DNA from: Candidatus Hodarchaeota archaeon
Lineage (GTDB): Archaea > Asgardarchaeota > Heimdallarchaeia > Hodarchaeales > Hodarchaeaceae
Reading direction: 5' to 3'
DNA: 7,552 nt
Assembly (NCBI GenBank): GCA_016840285.1
Contig: JAEOSR010000174.1
Coordinates: 1-7,552, forward strand
Shown: piece after piece, positions 1 to 6,090 of the stretch
How the letters are laid out: every line of letters begins with the position of its first letter
How positions within the stretch are numbered: the stretch's first letter is position 1
Made by a program: the position numbers and the translations under genes
The notes under the pieces: generated by a model
Told to the model about the DNA's origin: nothing
The model's input: the letters and a program-made list of their open reading frames with translations, nothing else
Databases searched by the model: none

Positions 1-108
1 ACGGTCAATTTCGCTAGCATTGAGGCATTTTGCTGTTTGAAGTTAAAAGAATATCTCTCCCTCTCGCAACACAGGTGTAAAACAACCCTAACAGTCGAAA
101 AAAGTTGA
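1..108 (+). CDS. Possible 3' end of an unidentified gene (5' end outside window)
   Basis: Frame 1 is open from the first base to a TGA at 106-108, giving 35 residues (TVNFASIEAF... ending TLTVEKS). I do not recognise the family. The stretch is short enough to be open by chance. The main support is positional: a 10-bp hairpin followed by T-rich sequence sits exactly on this stop codon, as expected at a gene end. No start codon or domain motif is visible, so function cannot be assigned. It could also be a remnant or simple intergenic DNA. Confidence 0.25.
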   Translation, partial: TVNFASIEAFCCLKLKEYLSLSQHRCKTTLTVEKS

Positions 109-122
109 CGAAGTCAATTTTT
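100..122 (+). terminator. Terminator-like hairpin over the stop of the left-edge ORF
   Basis: Bases 100-109 pair with 113-122 across a GAA triloop: nine Watson-Crick pairs and one G-T pair (104/118). The right arm ends in five Ts, and a second T-rich run follows at about 129-142. The arms begin and end in A and T runs, so it could act in both directions. The stop codon at 106-108 lies in the left arm. Confidence 0.5.
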
Positions 123-421
123 CAGGAAGTTTCTCTTTTTTTAAATAAAATTATGTCACAAGATAGCATTAACGACATTAAAGACAATAATTAATAGAAT
201 TTGTTAAAAAGAGGATGTTTTTCTAAGTGATTTAAAAATGAAACATGTTTTGACAATTTAGATTAGTCATGGGGAGAAATTCACTTATCAATGCCTTTTT
301 ATATATAATGCCATCGTCCGTTCTTGAAAAGGTGTACCAAAGGCAAATTTTGTGTTATTTGCTACTCAATTAGTCATCACTAAATTAAGAGGAGTTGGAC
401 TAGATTAATGTTAAATCCAAT
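109..421. other. Intergenic region upstream of the TPR-like/hydrolase gene
   Basis: This stretch has stops in every frame and no convincing gene. It holds the right half of the hairpin at 100-122, a T-rich tract around 129-142, a TATA-like box near 298-308, and an AGAGGAG at 388-394 that is too far from the next start to be an ordinary ribosome binding site. Tiny ORFs (for example an ATG at 153 with 13 codons, and an ATG at 408 with 10 codons overlapping the next start) lack support. Confidence 0.5.
296..308 (+). promoter_or_regulatory. TATA-like box for the TPR-like/hydrolase gene
   Basis: TTTTTATATATAA is the best archaeal TATA-like match before the ATG at 422. A start of transcription about 25 bases downstream would fall near 325-330 and leave a leader of roughly 90 bases. 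AT-rich background makes chance matches common. Confidence 0.35.
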
Positions 422-1438
422 ATGGAATCGGGTCCAATAATAGTTAATGGGATCAAAATTCATGAAAATCCAAGCCATAATCCAAGGAGAGTGGAAATAG
501 CGAAAGTAGAAGCACAGATGATGGACTGCGAAGAGAAGGGGCTCTATGATAAAGGGCTGAAACTCGCTTTAGACTCAATAGACCACTTTCCAGAGAATCC
601 TACGATAACCTACAGCTGGGCGGCATTATTTTATGTTTTACTTGGAAAAAATAAAAAATCATTGCAAACTTTGACTGAAGGCTTAACCAAAGGAGCCGTG
701 TGGTCACCACCATTCTTGGAAGAAGGATTTCAAGGACTTAAAGACCATCCTCGATTTTTAGAAATTCTAGAGTTAACAAGAAAGAGACTTAGTCTTGACA
801 AAGACCTAGAACAAGCAGAATTGCTTGTACGAACGCCAAAAAGTTATTTTACTTCAAAACAATATCCATTACTACTCGTTTTTCATGGAAGGTTTCACAG
901 TAATGCTGCTAATGACATTTATTGGAGGAACATCATTGAGCAGAAAGAAATCATCCTGGCATTATTGCAGTCTTCTCAAATGCTGAGTGGAAATCATTTT
1001 GTATGGGATGATGAGAATAAAGCCTTTGAGGATTTACGGCGGGCCCTTGCGATCCTTGTTAAGCGGTACCCAATTAACGCTTCAAAAATCGTTCTTACTG
1101 GTGTTTCTCAAGGATCTGAATTGGCTTTGGTTGCTCTTTTTTCAGGCTTTGCAACAGTAACAAAGTTTATTAGCGTGATCCCTTCTTTTGGCGGTTTCTC
1201 ATACCAGCTTACTGATACAGATTCGTTGCGAAACAAGAAGGAAAATATTCGCGGTTGCTTTATAGTGGGGGAACAAGATCCAAGGTTTAGCAGAACCAAG
1301 ACTGTTTTTAAACTCTTGAGGGAGAATGGAGTAGAATGCCGACTCTTTTCTTATCCAGAGCTAAGTCATCAGATCCCAGACGATTTTGACCAAGTTTTGG
1401 CAAAAGCGGTAGATTTTGTTCTAAGAGAGAAGCTTTGA
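422..1438 (+). CDS. Alpha/beta hydrolase (esterase-like) with N-terminal TPR-like helices
   Basis: This is a 338-residue cytoplasmic protein with no signal peptide or membrane segment. Residues about 25-90 form TPR-like helix pairs, then a stretch (about 86-120, EGLTKGAVW...LKDHPRFLEIL) of the kind that often links TPR helices to hydrolase domains. From about 145 comes an alpha/beta hydrolase fold of the esterase/dienelactone hydrolase/phospholipase-carboxylesterase type: strand plus oxyanion loop LLVFHGR (151-157), nucleophile elbow GVSQG with Ser229, probable acid Asp286 in GEQD, and His316 in LSHQ. The complete Ser-Asp-His triad suggests an active esterase or similar; the substrate cannot be told. 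ATG 422 is the only good start in frame because a TAG lies at 401-403. No Shine-Dalgarno site sits at normal spacing. The gene appears to be transcribed alone, with about 200 bases to the next gene. Confidence 0.85.
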   Translation: MESGPIIVNGIKIHENPSHNPRRVEIAKVEAQMMDCEEKGLYDKGLKLALDSIDHFPENPTITYSWAALFYVLLGKNKKSLQTLTEGLTKGAVWSPPFLEEGFQGLKDHPRFLEILELTRKRLSLDKDLEQAELLVRTPKSYFTSKQYPLLLVFHGRFHSNAANDIYWRNIIEQKEIILALLQSSQMLSGNHFVWDDENKAFEDLRRALAILVKRYPINASKIVLTGVSQGSELALVALFSGFATVTKFISVIPSFGGFSYQLTDTDSLRNKKENIRGCFIVGEQDPRFSRTKTVFKLLRENGVECRLFSYPELSHQIPDDFDQVLAKAVDFVLREKL

Positions 1439-1638
1439 AATAATCAGTGTTAATCCAGCCTTTTACGACCCATTTCATCATAATCTTTTTCTGAAATATC
1501 TTGTTGAAATCGAAGAGGGGTAGTGGAGAGGATCTGTTTTCCATTCTCTAATGTTAAGGATTTTATTTTGTCAAAAATATCAAAAAAATCATTCAATGAC
1601 AAAATGCGAGTATCTCATGTCTTCTATAATAATTTTGA
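1439..1638. other. Intergenic region between hydrolase and serine hydrolase
   Basis: No gene is supported here. It contains an 8-bp perfect inverted repeat, ATTTTGTC at 1565-1572 and GACAAAAT at 1598-1605 (25-base spacer), and a TATA-like TCTATAATAATTTT at 1623-1636, just before the next start at 1639. Two other frames are open across this stretch but show no homology-like sequence and end shortly after 1700. No hairpin marks the end of the upstream gene. Confidence 0.4.
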
Positions 1639-1995
1639 GTGGGGTCACAAGTGGAACTCTCTGGTTCAACCCCCGAGGAAGAGGGGATGGATGCACCAAA
1701 AGTAGATCAAATTATCAGATGGATCAAAAGCCAAGGTTGTACCCTTGACTCCTTGATAGTTATTAAAAACGGAAAGATGGTTATTGAAGAATATCCGAAT
1801 CCAGAAGAATATTTTGATCAAATTCTTCCTAATCGTGATGAACTCCATTATATTGCTTCGTGTACAAAAAGTGTTGTTTCAAGTCTTATTGGTATCGCCA
1901 TAAAGGAAGGGTATATTGAAAATGTTAATCAAAAAGTAGTTGACTTCTTCACAGATCGAACCATTGCAAATTTGGATGGACGTAAAAAAACATAA
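1639..1995 (+). CDS. Serine hydrolase (class C beta-lactamase/NylB-like), N-terminal part of frameshifted gene
   Basis: This is the first 118 codons of a serine hydrolase of the beta-lactamase/penicillin-binding-protein fold (Beta-lactamase family PF00144), closest in feel to 6-aminohexanoate-dimer hydrolase-type enzymes. The family's opening STPEEEGMD is at residues 9-18, the early strand LIVIKNGKMVIEEY at 39-52, and the catalytic SxxK as SCTK (Ser74, Lys77), followed by SVVSSLIGIAI. The frame then dies at TAA 1993-1995 just after a run of seven As, exactly where the family continues with ITI-x-HLLTM, which is found in another frame downstream. The start is GTG 1639, since TGA lies immediately upstream; GTG 1651 or ATG 1687 are alternatives. 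There is no Shine-Dalgarno site and no signal peptide. Alone it lacks the second and third active-site motifs and should be inactive. Confidence 0.75.
   Translation: MGSQVELSGSTPEEEGMDAPKVDQIIRWIKSQGCTLDSLIVIKNGKMVIEEYPNPEEYFDQILPNRDELHYIASCTKSVVSSLIGIAIKEGYIENVNQKVVDFFTDRTIANLDGRKKT
1984..1990 (+). other. A7 run where the serine hydrolase changes frame (-1)
   Basis: CGT is followed by seven As and then CATAACC. Re-reading one A (-1 shift, or an eighth A) joins DGRKK directly to NITIEHLLTM, restoring a single 490-codon serine hydrolase. Possible causes are a homopolymer indel in the assembly, a real inactivating mutation, or slippage by polymerase or ribosome on AAA AAA. No strong stem-loop is evident just downstream, so a sequencing error or mutation is simplest. 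Confidence 0.7.
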
Positions 1996-3110
1996 CCATT
2001 GAACATCTTTTAACAATGCGTCCAGGCTTGGACTGGTATCAGCCATTTTCTACTGACCCAGCTTATGATGATCCTCATGATGCTCAAAAAATGTATGCTA
2101 GTGAGGATTTTGTCCAATATGTACTTGACAAGCCAATGGCTACTGACCCAGGAGAAACTTGGATATATTGTGATGGAGCCTCTCTCCTCCTATCGGCTAT
2201 TATCCAAAAAACAACAGGAAAATCAACTCTTGAATTTGCTTGTGAGTACTTATTTTCCCCACTTAATATAAATGAGGTTTATTGGCTTCGATCTCCTGAT
2301 GGGGTGTATTGGGGAGGTACTGGATTACATTTAACAACAAGAGATATGGCTAAAGTTGGTTGCTTATATCTTAACAATGGTACTTGGAATAACAAACAGC
2401 TTTTCCCCGATGATTGGAGAGTTAATTCCACCCGAACAGCTATTGAATTTAATGAGAATTGTGGTTACGGTTTTCAGTGGTGGACTTATCCCAAAAGTGA
2501 AGTTTACGCTGCTGTTGGAGGTGGGGGCCAAAGAATTTATGTTATTCCCAATTATGACATGGTTATTGCAATCACTGCTGATATGTTAAACTGTCTCCAA
2601 CCTCATGATGGTTTACTGCATCATTTACTCAGTGCTGTAGATGACTGTCATTGGACTTATTCAAACTATGGATTCTCTTGTCAGTATTGTACTCCCGGAA
2701 TGTATGTAAATGAAAGAGCTGATATAGTAGGTCCAGTTTCAAATGTTTCTGGGAGGGTCGAAATATACATACCCTATTGGCCAAAATTGAAATATGCTAT
2801 CCAATGGGATACTACTGCTACTGCCCCTAATTTGACTAGTATGCTTACAGACTATTGGGTAGGCTTTAAACGGAGAAATACTGGACTTACTTTCACAAAA
2901 TTAAGGCCGTTGACTTCATCAATGAGAGGTAACCATGAAATGATATTTCAAGAATTCGAGTGGCTTCAACAAGATCAATCATTTCCAGGTGTTATTGGTG
3001 CCTGGTATTGTGAAGAATCGTCTCGACTTTATATTGTCACTTATTACGATCTCGATATCGATCTGATCCCAAATGCTCTGAAATTTTTTGATTCCTTTGA
3101 ATGCCATTGA
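1989..3110 (+). pseudogene. Serine hydrolase, C-terminal part of frameshifted gene, with extra C-terminal domain
   Basis: The reading frame resumes at about 1989 (NITIEHLLTM, first ATG at 2016) and runs 364 residues from that ATG. Numbered from the ATG, it has the family's GLDW at 4-7, the second active-site motif as YCD (Tyr51, equivalent to the YxN/YxD motif), SLLLSAIIQKTTG at 57-68, PLNI at 82-85, GGTGLHLTTRDMAKVG at 100-115, YGFQWW at 151-156, and the third motif region VGGGGQRIYVIP at 167-178. Joined to the upstream part this is a complete catalytic domain. From about residue 212 to 364 an additional domain of about 150 residues follows, with CQYC (222-225), GAWYCEESSRLYIVTYY (328-344) and a terminal FECH. 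I do not recognise it. It has no membrane segment. With ATG 2016 as start the product would lack the nucleophile. If the frameshift is an assembly error the whole gene is intact. Confidence 0.75.
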
Positions 3111-3433
3111 CGAACTTATCTTTCTAAACACTCTACAAATACCTTAGTATATACTTTTGTAATCTAAACCAGCCTCTTACAGAGTTGGGAAAAAACCCCA
3201 TTCGACTGAATTACATTAAACACTAGTTTTACGACAACGTATATATGAAATTATATAAGAATATACATTTATCCATAGTTATACAACTTTCTCTTTTCTG
3301 CTAGTATTTTAACCTGCAGAACTAACAAAATGAATAGATCAATCCATCACTAGTGTCTTAAAGGAGAGAGGAGGAATAGATTCTTGTGACAGCTATTTCT
3401 GAGTAAGAAGATCTCAGAAGATAACCTCTTTGA
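3111..3433. other. Convergent intergenic region
   Basis: This gap lies between two genes pointing at each other and shows no coding signal. It holds a weak TGGG/CCCA stem around an A-rich loop near 3185-3201, an AT-rich patch with GTATAT/ATATAC arms (3239-3244, 3261-3266), a purine run at 3361-3376, and a perfect 7-bp stem at 3397-3419 described separately. No tRNA, repeat array or mobile element end is visible. Confidence 0.5.
3397..3419 (-). terminator. Stem-loop just after the TPR gene stop
   Basis: TTCTGAG (3397-3403) and CTCAGAA (3413-3419) are perfect inverted repeats with a nine-base loop, 14 bases beyond the TPR gene stop on the minus strand. There is no T tract after it on that strand, so it may be an mRNA 3'-end structure rather than a classical terminator. 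Confidence 0.35.
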
Positions 3434-4960
3434 TTACTTTTTTCTATCGAGACAGATCTGTTGGGCTTCTTTTACATATTCAAGAAGACATCCGTGCTCG
3501 AGTCGTTCATACATAGAAGCATTTTGATCTATCAGAGTTTTCCAGGTGTCCATTTGATTTTCTAACATTTCCTTTTCATTCTGGGCTTTTAAAAGAAGTA
3601 TTCGAAGTCCTTCCTTCTCAGATATCGTTATTGCTTGCTCCAATAATTCAGTAGACGTGGAAATATCACCTTCTAATAATTTAAACTTTGCCTGCAAAAT
3701 CAGTGCTTCACCTTTTATTAGGTCAGAGTTATGATGTTCCCCAACGTCAAACAATTGTTTTATTAGGCGATTTGCCTCTGTTAAGACGTCTGGTTTGCCA
3801 GAGGTCTTTAATTCATCTAAGAGTAGTTCACAAAGGTGTTGTGTAGCAAGTAAAGATAATTCAGAATCAACTTCTTTTTGGTTTAAGAGGTCAGAAAGAA
3901 TTTTTTCGGCTTGGACTTTACTTCTGACTCTTTTCTTTTGCTTTAAAATTAAGGCGCGAGCCAATTGAATCCTTGAGTTTATTATAATATTGTTCGAGGG
4001 ATCTTTAATGTTCTCTAATTCATTTAATAATTGCTTAGCGGAAATATAATCCTGTTTGAAAAGAGCAATGCGAATTAATAAGAACAGGGCACCTGAAACT
4101 CTGAAATTATTGCCAATTTTCTGAAATAGAGCTAATGCTTTTTGTAAATAATCTGTTCCCTCATCTAGTTCCCTTTTTAAGAAGAGGATCTTTCCTAAAT
4201 TTTCGTATGAGTGAGCACTATAATAATTCACTAATAAAAGAGTGTATTTCACCATTCTTGGTTGAGTTTTGTTATGATAGTTTATAGTTGTGGAACGTTT
4301 CGTGAAGTAATCCTGCAGTTGAGATAGACTTTTTTGATAGGAGTCAAAGGCTTCATTTAATTTGCCTTGGATTTCATAGATGTGCCCCTTTGCATTATAG
4401 AGTCTGATATCAGTGACAATGGAGGAAACTGGGTATTGGGAACTATAGGGTACCCTGTGAGCACCGCTATCAGAAGTAATATACATTTCAGCCTGAAGTA
4501 AAGCTGCTAAACCTTTATTATATTCGCCGATTCTAATTAAGGCGTAAGCTTGAGCAACCAACGCTTTAACTTCTGAATTTACGAAATATTTAATATTAGA
4601 TTTTGCTAATTTAGCCGCTTCTTCAGCTAAAGCTAAAGCTTCCTGATAGTATCCATAGTTCCTTAACATTCTACTTTTGAGAATATCCGCCTCTAGCTTG
4701 TCAAATATCTCTCTATTTTTCTCGTATGAGAATCTCTCGGTCTTTTCCTTCGAACCATTTAAATATTCATGGTGTGGGGTAAAAATTGATTCGTTAATTG
4801 GTTTAGATAATGAATCGACTGACTTATCTCCTTTTTCCATTAAATCCCGCATATTTTTTTCATATTCTTCAGAAAAACTATGGACGAAAATGCCTTGAAC
4901 GTAAGAAAGATGCCACATCCAGTAACTTCTAGGGATTATATCGTCAAAAATCTCACACAT
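3434..4960 (-). CDS. Tetratricopeptide-repeat protein, 508 residues
   Basis: This is an almost wholly helical repeat protein, probably cytoplasmic: no signal peptide, membrane segment or enzyme motif is visible. After an odd, aromatic N-terminus (RSYWMWHLSYVQ at 11-22) and a charged linker (about 30-95), TPR-like helix pairs run from about 97 to 450. Examples are GYYQEALALAEEAAKLA (103-119), AKGHIYEIQGKLNEAFDSYQ (190-209), LDEGTDYLQKALALFQKIG (265-283), and LLEGDISTSTELLEQAITIS (428-447). Residues 327-385 (SRIQLARALILKQKK..., LCELLLDELK) and the end (W473, ERLEHG) resemble long TPR proteins I associate with Asgard archaea. The likely role is protein-protein scaffolding; the partner is unknown. 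ATG 4960 is the only ATG at the 5' end, but the frame stays open for 26 more codons upstream (to a TAG at 5041-5039), so the true N-terminus is uncertain. It stands alone, divergent from the surface-protein remnant. Confidence 0.85.
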   Translation of the reverse strand: MCEIFDDIIPRSYWMWHLSYVQGIFVHSFSEEYEKNMRDLMEKGDKSVDSLSKPINESIFTPHHEYLNGSKEKTERFSYEKNREIFDKLEADILKSRMLRNYGYYQEALALAEEAAKLAKSNIKYFVNSEVKALVAQAYALIRIGEYNKGLAALLQAEMYITSDSGAHRVPYSSQYPVSSIVTDIRLYNAKGHIYEIQGKLNEAFDSYQKSLSQLQDYFTKRSTTINYHNKTQPRMVKYTLLLVNYYSAHSYENLGKILFLKRELDEGTDYLQKALALFQKIGNNFRVSGALFLLIRIALFKQDYISAKQLLNELENIKDPSNNIIINSRIQLARALILKQKKRVRSKVQAEKILSDLLNQKEVDSELSLLATQHLCELLLDELKTSGKPDVLTEANRLIKQLFDVGEHHNSDLIKGEALILQAKFKLLEGDISTSTELLEQAITISEKEGLRILLLKAQNEKEMLENQMDTWKTLIDQNASMYERLEHGCLLEYVKEAQQICLDRKK

Positions 4961-5119
4961 TGCGACAATTTCATCATTACCAGAGATATCTTCTCTGCTC
5001 TTTAATTGAAATTTATTCCTAATTCTCCTTAACTTGCTCTACCTCCATACTAGAGATAAGCAGTCCCTAGTATATGCTTTTTTTGAAACCGTTAGTATCA
5101 TAACCAATGATATATTACT

Positions 5120-5141
5120 TTTTATATAACGTTTTATATAA
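5120..5141. repeat. Two direct copies of TTTTATATAA, 12-bp period
   Basis: TTTTATATAA occurs at 5120-5129 and 5132-5141. The inner TTATATAA is its own reverse complement, so both copies can serve as TATA-like boxes on either strand. They lie 160 or more bases from both neighbouring start codons, so a role as promoter would imply long leaders. Confidence 0.5.
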
Positions 5142-5276
5142 AAAACTAGTTAAAACCAACGTGTAATGCAAATAGGAACTTGAAGTACAATTTTTTTCAT
5201 AAATGAATGGTATAGTAAGAAATAGTAAAATCTCAAAACATTCACTAAAAGGTTAAAAATAATAGTATAATTTAGG

Positions 5277-5286
5277 TTTATATTAC
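5277..5286 (+). promoter_or_regulatory. TATA-like box for the surface-protein remnant
   Basis: GTTTATATTA lies about 45 bases before the ATG at 5326. Transcription about 25 bases downstream would start near 5305-5310 and leave a short leader, a normal archaeal arrangement. There is no Shine-Dalgarno site before the ATG. Confidence 0.35.
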
Positions 5287-5325
5287 AAACTTAAACATAA
5301 GTGAGAAAAGTGTACACTAACAAGA

Positions 5326-5715
5326 ATGAAAATTCAACGAAGAGGAAATTCCAATTCTTCAGTTGACGGAAGGTCTTGGCAATCGTTGCTGGAAGGTGAT
5401 CTAGTAGAAGATTCCTATCGGACTACTTTTGAAGAGACTGGTATAACTTACGAATGGCGCTCAAGATTTAACTGGAAGACTGGTTGGGCTGTCTACTTCT
5501 ATGAAAAAGAAGCTAATTCAACTTTTACGATCTCAGAATATGAATTTTCAACTTCCAATCACCTTGTTCCTGGTTTTGATAACATTATTTTTTGATTATT
5601 TTTTGATCCTCCGAGTAGTGATGCTCCTCCTAGTATGACTATTGCACTAGGAGCCATATTACCTCTGATTCTGGTAGGAACTTTACTGCTTGTGAGATCC
5701 AAGCGACATCTATAA
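5326..5715 (+). pseudogene. Surface-protein remnant with in-frame TGA before its C-terminal membrane anchor
   Basis: The ORF from ATG 5326 gives 89 residues with a beta-rich segment, FNWKTGWAVYFYEKEANSTF (68-87 minus about 19 from the N-terminus; roughly residues 48-67), of a type I associate with archaeal surface proteins. It stops at TGA 5593-5595. The same frame continues without interruption to TAA 5713-5715 and encodes LFF, a Pro/Ser/Asp linker DPPSSDAPPS (94-103), one membrane helix (about 104-123, ALGAILPLILVGTLLLV) and a basic tail RSKRHL. That is a normal ectodomain-linker-anchor ending, and a hairpin terminator follows the TAA, not the TGA. No signal peptide is present and TGA (5302-5304) closes the frame upstream, so the 5' part of the gene also seems missing. 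The most likely reading is a decayed or truncated surface-protein gene. Readthrough or a base-call error are alternatives. The 89-residue ORF alone would be soluble. Confidence 0.6.
5585..5606 (+). repeat. 11-bp tandem duplication containing the premature TGA
   Basis: TTATTTTTTGA is repeated head to tail at 5585-5595 and 5596-5606, with the next T also matching. The TGA of the first copy (5593-5595) is the in-frame stop; that of the second copy (5604-5606) is out of frame. Eleven is not a multiple of three, so gain or loss of a unit shifts the frame between ectodomain and anchor. Confidence 0.75.
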
Positions 5716-5722
5716 TCCTCTA

Positions 5723-5746
5723 GGGGGGTTCCTCCCTTTTCTCTTT
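5723..5746 (+). terminator. G-rich hairpin plus T-rich tail after the anchor-coding stop
   Basis: GGGGG (5723-5727 or 5724-5728) can pair with CTCCC (5732-5736), allowing one G-T pair and a short loop, followed by TTTTCTCTTT (5737-5746). It lies 8 bases after the TAA at 5713-5715, suggesting that transcription normally runs past the internal TGA to the end of the anchor-coding segment. Confidence 0.55.
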
Positions 5747-6060
5747 AATATAATGTCTCATTTGTCTGATGTATCAAAGTAAACCAATTATTTACTCTAA
5801 ATGAAAAGTCTAAGATATGATCCATTAATTCAAATTGACAAGTCTTTTTTCATAAAACCTGAAATCTAAAAACTAAAGGAAACATTTATTCTGAACGTTT
5901 ATTCAACTAACCAACGATATCTATCAAAAAATATTATTATAGGAACATTTAATATAGTGATAAGATAAGAGTAAAATGACAAAAAGGAAAAATGATTAAA
6001 GAATCTTAGTTTTAATCCTGATTGAATATAATTAACATTAAATTTAAGAATAAATTGAAA

Positions 6061-6079
6061 TTATCTTAACCTCAGATAA
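6061..6079. promoter_or_regulatory. Candidate operator of the toxin-antitoxin operon
   Basis: TTATCT (6061-6066) and AGATAA (6074-6079) form a perfect 6-bp inverted repeat with a 7-base spacer, one helical turn and a half end to end. It sits between the TATA-like box at 6025-6033 and the antitoxin start, where an autoregulating antitoxin would bind. It touches the Shine-Dalgarno site, so an mRNA hairpin effect is also possible. Chance is not excluded in AT-rich DNA. Confidence 0.35.
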
Positions 6080-6083
6080 GGTG
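6078..6083 (+). promoter_or_regulatory. Shine-Dalgarno site deciding the TTG start of the antitoxin
   Basis: AAGGTG matches the AGGTG part of the archaeal/bacterial anti-SD complement and lies 7 bases before TTG 6091. TTG 6091 is the only usual start codon between the upstream in-frame TAA (6067-6069) and the conserved DPEICHGEP motif, so this site supports a TTG start. Confidence 0.55.
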
Positions 6084-6090
6084 TACATAT

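Larger units (their letters stand above)
4961..5325. other. AT-rich divergent promoter region
   Basis: This region separates the minus-strand TPR gene from the plus-strand surface-protein remnant. The first 78 bases (4961-5038) are open in the TPR gene frame without an ATG. Further out are a TATA-like ATATAC on the minus strand (about 5082-5087), two copies of TTTTATATAA twelve bases apart (5120-5129 and 5132-5141), and GTTTTA/TAAAAC arms (5131-5136, 5151-5156). Near the plus-strand gene are TATA-like sequences at about 5266-5273 and 5277-5286. No RNA gene is recognised. Confidence 0.5.
5747..6090. other. AT-rich intergenic region upstream of the toxin-antitoxin operon
   Basis: No gene is supported. 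The sequence is strongly AT-rich with many stops in all frames. A TATA-like AATATAATT lies at 6025-6033, about 58-66 bases before the antitoxin start, which would place transcription start near 6055. An inverted repeat (6061-6079) and a Shine-Dalgarno site (6078-6083) follow and are listed separately. Confidence 0.5.

Noticed and set aside
1108..1544. Minus-strand ORFs of 63 and 78 residues
   Set aside because: They lie antisense to the hydrolase gene or its trailer and show no family-like pattern.
1523..1748. Two overlapping plus-strand ORFs upstream of the serine hydrolase, one with a hydrophobic stretch (MSSIIILSGVTSGTLWF) like a signal peptide
   Set aside because: They do not join the hydrolase frame without another indel, and past about 1665 they only translate the hydrolase gene in wrong frames.
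3049..3068. Palindrome around TCGATATCGA near the end of the serine hydrolase
   Set aside because: It falls in codons for a YDLDIDL stretch, where repeated GAT/CTC/ATC codons produce such palindromes by chance.
4677..4898. Plus-strand 73-residue ORF inside the TPR gene
   Set aside because: It is antisense to a clearly coding TPR gene and is low-complexity Ser/Phe-rich sequence.
5569..5592. VPGF as an archaeosortase PGF-type sorting motif
   Set aside because: It lies about 30 residues before the membrane helix, separated by the stop and a Pro-rich linker, while true PGF signals directly abut the helix.
5593..5595. TGA as a selenocysteine codon
   Set aside because: The site is in a hydrophobic linker with no redox motif, and the only downstream hairpin (5723-5736) is a small G-rich stem next to Ts, unlike an archaeal SECIS.
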